The notes under the pieces were generated by a model. It made no database searches and was not told the origin of the DNA. It saw only the letters and a program-made list of their open reading frames with translations. This document shows positions 1-9,989 of a DNA stretch of 64,000 nucleotides, in pieces; positions within the stretch are counted from its first letter, which is position 1; every line of letters begins with the position of its first letter. This DNA is from Akebia trifoliata (taxonomy: Eukaryota; Streptophyta; Magnoliopsida; Ranunculales; Lardizabalaceae): positions 248,001-312,000 of the forward strand of contig JADQWC010000228.1 in assembly GCA_017979445.1 (NCBI GenBank), given 5' to 3'. The position numbers and the translations under genes were made by a program.

Positions 1-2
1 AT

Positions 3-476
3 ATCTCAAGGATTGCTTTTCCCCCTTTTTTCTTCTTTCCTTTTCCAAGGATATCCCAACTTTATTGACTTTCCTCTTTTCCCCCACTTCCAAGTAAATT
101 CCTTCAACTTTATCCCCTTTTTTCATTAATAGCCCTTGAACTTTTTTGTCTTTCCTCTTTTCCCCCTTTTTCTACAATACCCCTTCAACTTTACTTTTCT
201 CTTTTAACATTTTTAATCCCAAGAGGATGCCCATGTTGTAGGCATGATCATTCTCTTTGGGGTTAAGGAGTTAAAAGAGGAAAGACAATAAAGTTGTAGG
301 GGTATTATTGGAAAAATGGGTAGAAGGGTAAAGGCAAAAAAGTTGGAGGGGTATTATTGGAAAAGGGAGAGATAAGGAATGAAAATAAAGTTGGAGGGGT
401 ATTATTGGAAAGGCAATAAAGTTGAAGGGATATTCTTGGAAAGGGAGGAGAATAAAGTTGAAATTGTTCCTTGAGA
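3..476. mobile_element. Foldback-like element with repeated arms
   Basis: The left end (ATCTCAAGGA at 3) is the reverse complement of the right end (TCCTTGAGAT, ending 476). Both arms are built from imperfect repeats of a unit containing AATAAAGTTGGAGGGGTATT; in the right arm units begin near 287, 337, 384, 415 and 451, and the left arm holds the pyrimidine-rich complements. The centre (about 205-265) is unique. No protein is encoded. This architecture fits a foldback or Mutator-like non-autonomous DNA element; the superfamily is inferred. The left target duplication cannot be judged because the element starts at the window edge. Confidence 0.65.
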
Positions 477-555
477 TTTGTGGGAGATTAAATCCAAACC
501 CCTACTTATGTGGGAGATAAACATTGGGAAGAGACTGTTGTGTTGTATTAAATAT

Positions 556-558
<3 letters not shown>

Positions 559-601
<43 letters not shown>
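559..601. repeat. (TC)n(TA)n microsatellite
   Basis: About 11 TC units are followed directly by about 10 TA units. Short reading frames crossing it are low-complexity artefacts. Confidence 0.95.
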
Positions 602-834
602 GTAAGTTTATTTGGCTGTGCCATTTTCAGCAACTATATATCATGCGTGGCATGAAAGAAATAGAATAATTTTTGAAGATCAAAGGAATTACAGCTCTAT
701 TATTATGGAGATGATTGTTGCAGATGTATAGGTGTTTTGATAAATCAGAATATATTGAAGATTCTGGTATTACATCCTCTGTTTTGGAAAAATGAGAGTG
801 TGTGGGGGCAGTTGGACCTTTTAAGTCTTCTTTT

Positions 835-1170
835 TTTGGGGTTCCTCCAAGTGATGAAGAAGTTAAAATCAATACTGAAGGTTCGCTTTCTTTGGATGGA
901 GATGGGATTGGATTCATTAGAAGAACAACCATGGATGTGCAATGAAGGATAGAATAGTGATTGAGCTTATGGCAATTACATAAGCCCTCAAATTTGCGAG
1001 GGTTCATCAAATTCATATGATCCAGAGAACATCTTCCTTTTGCAATTGTGAATCAGTCAGGAGAGAAACAAATAGAGCTGCAGATTTCTTAGCTAAGTAA
1101 GGTGCTAGGGAGCAAAACTTTGTACTTTTTATAGACCATCCATCAATTCCAAGAGAATATCTGCTATTTT
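835..1170 (+). pseudogene. Retroelement RNase H-like remnant
   Basis: Broken frames on the plus strand read PPSDEEVKINTEGS followed by GFIRR, and later RRETNRAADFLAK and GAREQNFVLF. Plant non-LTR retrotransposon RNase H domains have this pattern: a PP..VK.NTDG start, an internal IRD-like motif, and a terminal RE.N..AD.LAK..A block. Stop codons and at least one frame change interrupt it, so it is dead. No reverse transcriptase is recognisable next to it. The assignment to this domain rests on motif order only. Confidence 0.6.
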
Positions 1171-2972
1171 AGTTGATGATCTTACTTGTAATTATTCTTG
1201 GATGTAGCTCTCCATTTGGTTTAATGCAAGGGTGGCGTCCCTTATAGCCCTAGCTTACTGATTTTGAAAAAAAAACTATGGGCAAAATTCTAATTATTGG
1301 TAGTTGGACTGCTTAGGGAACCTTCTTAGGTGCCTTGGAGTCAAGTTCTTGAAAGACAATATATTGTGGATTTGGAGCTCGAGGGGTATCTTTTTTATGA
1401 GTTATTTCTACTCTTAAGCTTTCTCCCTCTGGTTTGGAAAATCCCATTTCCTACTATGGTGGCATTCTTTTTGTAGTCAACTACTTTAGCCCAGATTCTT
1501 ATGGTTGATCAAATGGTATATTGAAAAATGAGGACTCTCGATGTGTGTGTTCCATGTGCATGGGTGACTGAATCTGCCTTTACTTCTAATCTAATTTCTA
1601 ATGGAGGAATTACAAGGATATTTAGACATATATAGATGACCTACTATATCCACTTCAGGAGTATATTTATGCATTTTCTCGTAATCATGGTTTAATTTCT
1701 TCTTTTCTTGAGGGAAATTTCAATTTATGTCATCAATATATATCCTGTTCACTAATTTTGTAACATTTAGGTCATCGTTTACGTATATGTTTTTTTTTTT
1801 TTTTTGGCTGTTGAGGTGTGGAGGGTCTTTTCTTATTCTTTACTTTAAAGGATCAGTTGGATCATTCCAAGAAGTGTGCTCGATCTAGTATAAGGGTGGC
1901 ATATGAATGCTTTCTCTTCTAGGGGAAGAACTTGGCAGTAAATTCTGTATTTCACAACTTACTGTTACATTCTGATTCTGGAGTGAGAGTAACTATATAT
2001 ATTTCAAGTGCCAAGTTAAAATCCTGGGAGGAAATGGTAACTTCTGGACACTTATCCAGGAATTTAGCAATTTACGTAGTTTTCAGTTTGTATTTAGGTG
2101 GGAGGATATTGTAGTTGATTACATGTGGTTGGCTTATTTAGCAAGGTTTCCTTTCTTTATTTTTGGGTGGGAGAGAGTTACCATCCCCTTTAGTTGTAAG
2201 CTTTGTAAGAAACATCCTAGGCCAAGTGAGACTTGTCATATCTTCTCCTCCTTATTTTTGTACTTGTCTTATCATTTAGGTTAATTCTAAATTTTTGAGT
2301 ATCTGCCATTTATGTTAGTCACCTGGCACAAATATATAGTGCATGTCTATGCTACATTAGGTACTTTCTGGTAAATTGTAGTGATGGGTTGGAACATGTT
2401 TCTAAAGAAAACAAAGATGTTACAGTTTATTTTATTTCTTTCTTAGGTTATTTTATTTTGTGGGTTTGCCTACATTTTAGTGAAGGGTAATTTCTTTCTT
2501 TTATTCTTGATATATTATCTTTTCTTTTTAGTGTAACTTTCCAAATATTTTTTTTAATCATTCTGGGAGTAAATGTGGTTTTATGCTAACAAGGATTTTA
2601 TATATTTTGATAATAGCAAATTTGGGTTTTTTGAAAGGAAAATGATCATTCCTCCTTTCTACTCTTCAACACGAGTTCCTTCCATTTTTCCATTCTCGGT
2701 CTATTGTCCTTTCTGATTTTGAGTGAACTTCCATTGTTGTCAGTGTAATAATACAAGGCCCATGGACTGGTGCTTTTAAGGAATTGAGTTATTCTTTCTC
2801 GATTCAAAAATATTACTTTCCTGTGATTTCTCTGTTTACTCTTTGGTTTCAATATTTTATGGTTACATGAAATGTAAAAGGATGCTGATTAAGCTCTCAC
2901 AACTCTTTTTGGGTCTGAAATTTAGTTGCTACTTTAAATATGGGTTGCAATTATTTTGTTGTTTAATCGTAG
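1171..2972. other. No gene recognised; probable Nudix intron 1
   Basis: No convincing exon, RNA gene or mobile-element terminus was found. The next gene's first visible exon starts right after an acceptor (ATCGTAG) at 2972, so this stretch is probably part of its first intron. I looked for a transit-peptide-coding first exon here and saw none that I can support. Confidence 0.4.
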
Positions 2973-5900
2973 GCCCATACACGGAAGATCAGTTTCTGTC
3001 AATGGTGCGGAGCAGCAACACAACAAATTATTCCTGATGGAGATGATAAAGTAAGATCTGTTTGCACACATTGTGGCAAAATCGCTTATCAGAACCCCAA
3101 GATGGTACACAGCTTTACCCACTTGTTCAGTTTACCATTAACAATATTTTTTATATTTTTTTAATAAGAAATATATATGTAATTTACTAGTTATATAATT
3201 AAGGCATTCTGCTTCTGCTGATTCTATTCGATGTCTCTTAGATAGAAATACATGTTACTGTTAGGCATTGATCCAAATTGCTAGACACACCGATCCTCCT
3301 CAAACCCAGTACACCGACATGTCCTTGTAGTATATTTGGGGACAAAAAAAATGTAATATACATCATCATCAAGGCCTTATCTCAAATGTCTGGGGTCAAT
3401 GAGCTACATCTTTGATCTCCTCATCCTTATAGATAATGGAACCACGATTACAAAATGGTCATTTTGTGGTATTTTCTGGCTATAAATATTTACTGTTGTA
3501 TCCTCCATGCGTGTGTCCTTACTAAGCTATACTTAAATCAGTAGGACTCTAAACAGCCCTCAGATTTTTGAATTTTATGTCGACCCCCTTTCTGGCCTCA
3601 TCAACTAAACATCATGTGCAAATAACTTACCTAAGAGATCCTTTCTCGAATATGAGTAGTTACTCCATCTATAATGAGCACAAAATATATATATATATAT
3701 ATATATATATGAAAAGAACGGATATATTAGGTATGATATGCAATAAAAGCATGTATACAATAAATCCCTAATAGCTATGGTCGATTTTTGTTTCGTGTGT
3801 GAAGAGAACTGTGAAGGCATCAATCATCTCTTGATTCATTGTAATGCTGCTTGGAAGGTGTAGTCCTATTCTATATCATCTTGGCACTTCTGGCATGTAT
3901 GAAACCACGTGATATGATATCATCAGATTGTGTGTCTTATTTTGATACAGTAAAATGTTTTAACCAACCAACTCCTCCAAAAGACCGATCTGTTGGAGAG
4001 GGGGAGAACTATGAATATAAGAGGGTCACGGGGCTTAACTAGGGTATGACACACCCGAGAGTGGAGGAAAATATACACTCAACACTCCCCCTCACCCATA
4101 AGGGTAGAAATATCTAACCCGTGACATTTACGAACCTAGCGCTTTGATACCATGTTAACCAACCAACTACTCCAAAAGACCGATCTATTGGAGAGGGGGA
4201 GAACTATAAATATGAGAGGGTCACAGGGATTAACTAGGGTATGACATACCGGAGAGTGGAGGAAAATATACACTCAACAAAATGTAGTGTTCTTTTTTAG
4301 TTTTAGGAGCAACTGGGTAAATTATTGTGTAAAGCTGCACTTAAAAATAAAAACGCTTGGGCACTAAACAACTATTTGAATAAATATTAAATAATTTAAG
4401 ATAGGTGGTGACATACATGGTATAACTTTTCATCTTTTTGTCAAGTTTTCAATTCAGCGGAGGACTATATTTTGATGTAATTTTATTTCATTAATGCATA
4501 TATGCTTCATATCCAACATATCTAACTATTTGCATAACTTTTTTTGGTCATCATACATTATGCTTTTCCTAATTTTAAAAGGGATTAATAGGTGCTCATG
4601 TAAACATTATGTCTGATATAGTTTTTTGATTGTATTCATCTGATTTTTATTTTTTAATATTTTTTGTATGGCATTGTTGCCATATTCGAATTTTCAAAAG
4701 CTGGCGTACCAAACACCTATAGACACCTTGACACTTTGGTCCTACTTATTTTCTTCATTCAGTAGTTTTTTGGGAAAATTACTTAAAGGACCCTCGCGGA
4801 AGGGTTTCTTTTTAAATAGTCCCTAAGTTTTGCGCGTTAGCTTGACAGGACATTTAGTAAACTTTTTCTTTCTTAATAGTCCCTCATCCTGTCGAGTTCA
4901 TAAGTTTTACTATTGAACTCGACACTTTTTTTATTTAGGGTTGAACTCACCACTATTTACTGTTGAGTTCACCACTTTTTATTTACTAGTCGAACTTGAC
5001 GCCTTTTTATTTACTGTAGAGTTCACCATTTTTTTAAATAAAAAGTGGTGAAGTCGGCACTGGTTAAACCCACCCATTTTCAATTTTTGAGTTTTTTTGA
5101 CTAAAATACATGGAAAGATCAACTAAAAACTTGAGATAACGACTTGTTTAACTGATTTCAACCCAAAAGAACCATTATTGATCGATTTTCATCCAAAAAC
5201 TAAGAAAAAAAGGTGGAAAACCCTTGTTTTTTACATACATCTTCAAAATGTTTGAAAATTTGAAAATGATTTCTTCTTCTTTCTTAAATCATTTCTGACG
5301 GAATGGAGTCTTTGATACTCGATTGAGATGTCAAAAATCCAATTTTTAGATAAAAACGATGAGTTCAAATGGTTAGGGAATTCAATCGAGAGAAATGTGG
5401 GAGATGAGGTCCAAGGACCATTTAGAAAGAAAAAGTTTAGTAAATGTCCTGCCAAGCAACCATGAAAACTTAGGGACTATTTAGAAAGAAGTCCTTCCGC
5501 GAGGGTCCTTTAAGATTTCTCAAGTTTTTTTATTCTCCCTTTTTTGGTACTTTTGGTTCTCTTTAGTTGGTAATTGGTATAATGTGACATTTTCCACTTG
5601 AAGTAGGATTTTATGGAGAATGCTCATGTTTGGCATGTGTTGGAATTAGAATCAGAATCTTTGAGGGGAAGAAGAAATCCCAATAGACTCATTGAACGTA
5701 ACAATTGGTGTGCATCTAGCAGGAATTATGAGTTAGGTGCGTTAACCACTCTGCCATGGATGCACAGGGATCATCATACATCGTAAATAACCAAATTCCA
5801 ATTGAAATGAAATCCTTGGGAGGAATTAGTGAAGCAGAAGTTAGTGACACCATCAATTCAAATCCTGGATCTTCTTCCTATGGCATCATTCTGGAGGTTA

Positions 5901-8900
5901 AAGATCACATGTTCTCTAGTCCAAGATTCACAAAGAGTTTAGGGGTTTGTTTTTTGAAGATTTTGATTTGAATGGGACATGGTTGTTGACTTTGTGTATC
6001 AACCCGTCATGTAAATTCTATTGGATAGTGTTAGACCTCAATCCTTGTCTCCTTTTTAATAAAAGTCATCTATATTCAATAAAAAAAACATAATAGTCAG
6101 AAAATCTTTGAATACTTGTTTGACAAGTATGTTGTGTCTGAAACATGGGTACTGCATAGTGTCCAACATGATTAAATTTTCAGAAAATGGATTGTTCTTG
6201 CTGTGTACTTGTTAGTGGGTTTTTTGTTTTTTATTAGTTATTGGAAGACGACTTACCAATCAAATTTTCACCATAATTTTTCCAATTTATTATTATTTTA
6301 AACCAAGCATTTCATTTTCTATTTGAAGACATTATTCTACTATCCATTTCTTTTGTGCTGATTCCTACAGGTTGTTGGTTGCCTGGTTGAGCATGATGAT
6401 AAGGTCCTACTTTGCAAGCGGAATATTCAACCAGCTTATGGTCTTTGGTATGTCTATTTAGTATTTATGAGTGGGGAGTTGACAAGCTTTTTCTTTCTTC
6501 TTTTCTAACTAGATTTAAAAAATAAATAACAATAAAAGAGAAAAAAGGCAGAAGACTTTTTTTTATAGAGATTCTAGTCACGAACTTTTGCTAACGCCAC
6601 CCCAATTCATATGTAAATCACCAAAGAATTAGCATACATCTTGGAGAAAATTTAAAGGCAGAAGATTATATATATATGAAACTAAAAGAAGGTAATAGAA
6701 GCTAACAAGTTGGACCTTAAAAAGTAAACGAAGCAACTAACAAGGAATCTGGCTATAAAAATGTATATCATATGGCCTGATGGTTCAGCCTGAGCCCAAC
6801 ATGAACTCAAGTCGGATTTCAGCCCAAAAAGAACACTGAAAATTCAACCCAAACTCAACCCGAGGTTGGGTTGAGCCTAAGCAAGTTGCACTCATAAACA
6901 AAAAATGGAGGTTTGACAGAGGTGATCACAACTTAAATAGATTGCAACTATGAACAAAACATGATTCATGGCAACAAAACCAGCTGTGATTTATAGCTGT
7001 AGATATGAGGCGACTCACAGCTCACAATCCAATGATGAAACTACAATAGAGTGGAAAAAAATAACTCATCAATTGAAGTTTGTGCTGATGGTCGTTGCCT
7101 ATGTTATCTGCAGTCAGGAGGGCTGAAAGTACTACTAACCCATGAGAGAGAAATCTCGACAAGCAGTAAACTCGACTTCAGTTCATCAAACCCAACCTGT
7201 ACTTCCAATATCACCTACATTGTACAGAATTATCTTTTGTAGCTTACCTATTCCGAACAAATTAACATAATCGATTCCTGTTTCAACTAAACTACTTCAG
7301 AGTTATATATGTAAGCAACAAAATCTCAAAAGTAGGTTTAATCTGTTGAGTGTGTATTTTCCTCCACACTCGGGTATGTCATACCCCAATTAAGCCCTGT
7401 GACCCTCTTATATCCATACTTCTCCCCGTGACCCGCTAGTTAACATGGTATTAGAGTGCTAGGTTCATATAGGTCATGGGTTCGATTCTTTCCACCCTTA
7501 TGGGTGAGGGGAAGTGTGAGTATATGTTTTTTTCCACTCTTGGGTATGTCATACCCCAATTAAGCCCCGTGACCCTCTTATATTCATAGTTCTCCTCTCC
7601 ACTTGATCGGTCTTTTGGAGTAGTTGGTTGGTTAACATAATCTAAAGTTTCTTCCTTGTGTTGTATCTTGTAAGTTCATCGTTTTTCATGAGAAGATTTA
7701 AACAGCGTCGCCGGGGGCCCAGCATCAATATCATTATATATAGTAAATAGGAGAGAACATAAATATACTCAAAACTACAATAAAATGAACTAAAACAAGG
7801 TGGGTTTTTTTCTTTTTGAAACATCAAATCTAGTCCTAATTAGTTAATATCATTCAATGTTTACACAGGACTCTTCCTGCTGGTTACATGGAAATTGGGG
7901 AGTCAGCAGTGGAAGGGGCAACCAGGGAAACCTGGGAAGAGGCATGTGCAGAAGTGGAAGTGTTGTCTCCATTTGCTCAGCTGGATATCCCTCTCATTGG
8001 CCAAGTGAGGGAAAATTCTCTTTGTTTACCTCATTTCGACTTCCTGTAGACATGGTAAATATTTTTGTTTATTTAATTATGGTTCTGTGTAACAGACTTA
8101 CATAATTTTCCGCGCGAGGCTAAAGAAGCCCCACTTTTCTCCAGGGCCCGAGTCTCTAGATTGTCAGCTTTTTGCATTGGATGATATACCATTTGATTCT
8201 TTAGCATTTTCTTCAATGTTGGTTACCTTGAACCTGGTATGTACTGGCTTGGATGATAACCTATTTTCTCTTTGCTTGACTACCAGACACATGTGCTGTC
8301 ATGGCAGCCTTAAACGGTATTAAGCTTAATGTCTCTTATTTTTTGTGGTTTCAGTACATTGAAGACTTGAAGGCTGGAAAACTGAAGTTTCACTACTGTA
8401 CCATAAATAAAAGGTATTTGCAGTATCCATGCATGATAAATTCATTTTTCATATCCCTCCATGTTTTGGTTAATATTTGAGATGATCCCCATGATCTCGG
8501 TCTTCTCAAATGAACTAAATGAAAATGGCCTAAATGTCCTCATCTTCAACATGTAGCCAAAACCCCTTGATTTTTCTTCCAAAACCAGTCATCTTCAACC
8601 TCTTTGGCAAAAAAATTTATCCCTGTCTTCAACCTTAAGATTCTATCTACATCAACCTTCAAAGCTCAATAACAAAGGAAAGGAGGGAACTTAATCCCAA
8701 CTAGAAAGACGAGACTAGAGCGGTCATCAATGAGCGATGACCACAACAGTAGGCAGGAGAAGGCAAGAGTAGTCGAGTTTCATCATGTATCTTTTATTGA
8801 TAGAGGTGTCTATTATGTGTAGTGCTCCTATATTGAGTTAAGCAAATAGTCTTTCCTGCCTGTGAAGCCAGTCATAAATCCTGAAGATAAGATAGATTTG

Positions 8901-9619
8901 CAAACTGAGGATTTGGCGCATGTAAATAAGATTTTTGAATGCCCCGGAAGGAAATATCGAAAATGAGCTGTATTCTGTTGAGCAAAAAAGGTAAGGTGTT
9001 TCTATCTCAACAGAGAAGAAGGCGTTACAAGCACGAATATCTCAGCAGAAATAGAAGACAAATGGAATTTGGGTTAGAAAAGTCTAGGGTATTTTTCAGG
9101 GGGTTAAGGTGAGTTTGAAAAGGATGGATTGAAAATGAGGTTGAATAAATTAAAAATAATTTGCAATAGAGGTTGAAGATGACAGATTTTTTTTGTTTTG
9201 AAAAATCAAGGGTTTTTGTCTCTAGGTTGAAGATGAGGGCATTTAGGTCATTTTTCTTTAGTCTATAAGAGAAGAATGAGGTCGAGGGAAAGACATGTCA
9301 CCAGCTTGAAAATATAGGAGGGTCTCAAATATTCGCCAAAATGTGGATTGGTATATCTAAATCACCTTAAATTCATTTATACCTTTAAAATTACTTGCAT
9401 TTCAATTTTACTTTATTTTTAGATTGCTACATGTAGTCCTTGTGAATGTTTCTTACGTGCCTACTCACCTATCAACAGTAGACATGTCGATGACAAGAAT
9501 GGCTAATACTTCTAGAAAAATTGGGGTTCTGAGCATTTTCTTCTGTTGTGGTTGACAGAGTTGGCACCGGTCCGTCTGATATTCGCGATTACACTTTGGA
9601 TGACCATTTGCAGTCCTGA
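2973..9619 (+). CDS. NUDT23: Nudix hydrolase 23-like, plastid type (5' exon not seen)
   Basis: Six exons splice in phase: 2973-3104, 6371-6447, 7869-8004, 8096-8236, 8355-8413 and 9559-9619 (stop TGA 9617-9619), giving 201 residues. Exon one visible here has a zinc-ribbon-like pair, FCQWC and VCTHCGK, followed by YQNPKM. The Nudix box lies in 7869-8004: GYMEIGE, seven residues, then RETWEEACA. Later blocks [19 protein letters not shown] and KLKFHY, and the C-terminus [15 protein letters not shown], match plant NUDT23, a plastid enzyme known to hydrolyse FAD and ADP-ribose. The transit peptide and start codon must lie in an upstream exon not found in this window. Oddity: the Gly of the canonical box (REUXEEXGU) is Cys here, a one-base GGT-to-TGT change; the catalytic Glu residues are intact. 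Introns 2, 3 and 6 are enlarged by mobile elements. Confidence 0.92.
3361..3430 (+). mobile_element. Possible RTE-type LINE tail fragment
   Basis: The segment resembles the common plant 3'-end motif CAAGGCCTTATCTCAAATG followed by a GGGGTC...TACAT block, preceded by a (CAT)n tract. Comparable sequences end plant RTE LINEs. It is short and degenerate, in intron 2 of the Nudix gene. Confidence 0.3.
3956..4279 (-). mobile_element. TRIM retrotransposon copy A (LTR-PBS-PPT-LTR)
   Basis: Two direct repeats, 3956-4084 and 4153-4279, are about 128 bp each and run from TGTT(TT)AACC to CACTCAACA. Read on the minus strand, the repeat at 4153-4279 is followed by TGGTATCAAAGC (4141-4152), the primer-binding site complementary to initiator tRNA-Met, and the other repeat is preceded by the purine tract GGGTGAGGGGGAG (4085-4097). 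The internal region is only about 68 bp. This is the anatomy of a terminal-repeat retrotransposon in miniature: non-coding and copied by other elements' enzymes. It sits in Nudix intron 2. AAAATG occurs on both sides, but the exact target duplication is ambiguous. Confidence 0.85.
4772..5521. mobile_element. Mutator-like element with ~110-bp TIRs
   Basis: The left end (GGGAAAATTACTTAAAGG) and the reverse complement of the right end share over 100 bp, including GGACCCTCGCGGAAG, AAATAGTCCCTAAGTTTT and GGACATTTA.TAAACTTTTT. Candidate 9-bp target duplications are TAGTTTTTT on the left and AAGTTTTTT on the right, with one mismatch. There is no transposase; the interior has short repeats of GTTGAGTTCACCAC. 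It lies in Nudix intron 2. Confidence 0.8.
5711..5870 (-). pseudogene. Plastid-derived trnI-CAU remnant plus ycf2-start-like DNA
   Basis: On the minus strand 5711-5764 reads GCATCCATGGCAGAGTGG, then TTAACGCACC and AACTCATAATT, then CCTGCTAGATGCA. This follows plastid trnI-CAU from the acceptor stem through the CAU anticodon loop, then jumps to the 3' acceptor stem; the lost part would lie between two AATT copies. About 80 bp further, on the plus strand, ATCAATTCAAATCCTGGAT (near 5851) matches my recollection of the start of ycf2, which in plastid DNA lies next to trnI-CAU and is transcribed away from it. The arrangement therefore suggests a nuclear plastid insertion. The tRNA cannot be functional because the variable and T arms are missing. 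The ycf2 part is less certain. Confidence 0.6.
7344..7637 (+). mobile_element. TRIM retrotransposon copy B with TAATC duplication
   Basis: This belongs to the same family as the element at 3956-4279 but is in the opposite orientation. The 5' LTR is 7344-7445 (TGTTGAGTG to GTTAACA, internally shortened). The primer-binding site TGGTATTAGAGTGC is at 7446-7459, the purine tract GGGTGAGGGGAAG at 7502-7514, and the 3' LTR at 7515-7637. A perfect 5-bp target duplication TAATC flanks it (7339-7343 and 7638-7642). It lies in Nudix intron 3. Confidence 0.88.
8461..9350. mobile_element. Long-TIR non-autonomous DNA element
   Basis: The segment about 8461-8645 is the reverse complement of about 9150-9350, with shared blocks such as CCTAAATG.CCTCATCTTCAAC, CCCTTGATTTTTC and GTCATCTTCAACCTCT. 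Both outer ends carry an AATATTTGAGA motif. The interior contains no gene I recognise. It sits in Nudix intron 6, and related sequence recurs at 49640-50275. Superfamily unknown. Confidence 0.65.
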
Positions 9620-9897
9620 AGAGGAGGTGGCTTCTTCCGCCATCCATTGTAAAGTAAGACACCAAAAGAAAATTCTTTAAGCTACAGTACTGATGATTGG
9701 CACAAGAATCCCCTCTCTTTTTTTAGCTCTGTAAACCAATAGGCTTCTGATGCTACAACGATTTATTTTTAGATCATCAAATGACAGTCAAAGGTTTCCA
9801 TCGTGATGAAAAGATCTGGATGGGGCCATGAGTTCTTTGTAGATGTTTGTATGGGTGGTACATTATTTTGTCCATGTTTACTATAATGAAATGAAGA

Positions 9898-9903
9898 AAT
9901 AAA
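9898..9903 (+). promoter_or_regulatory. Candidate polyadenylation signal of the Nudix gene
   Basis: AATAAA lies about 280 bp after the Nudix stop codon, in an A-rich context. It is a plausible plant near-upstream element, but plant signals are loose. Confidence 0.4.
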
Positions 9904-9989
9904 ATCATTTTCTTGGTTCTTTTGTTGTTTTATCTTGACTCTCTGTCGCATGTGATTGTGAGTTGGAAGATGTGTGTGCGTGCACACAT

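Noticed and set aside
5756..5971. 71-residue plus-strand frame
   Set aside because: It lies over the plastid-derived trnI/ycf2-like insert and matches no protein I know.
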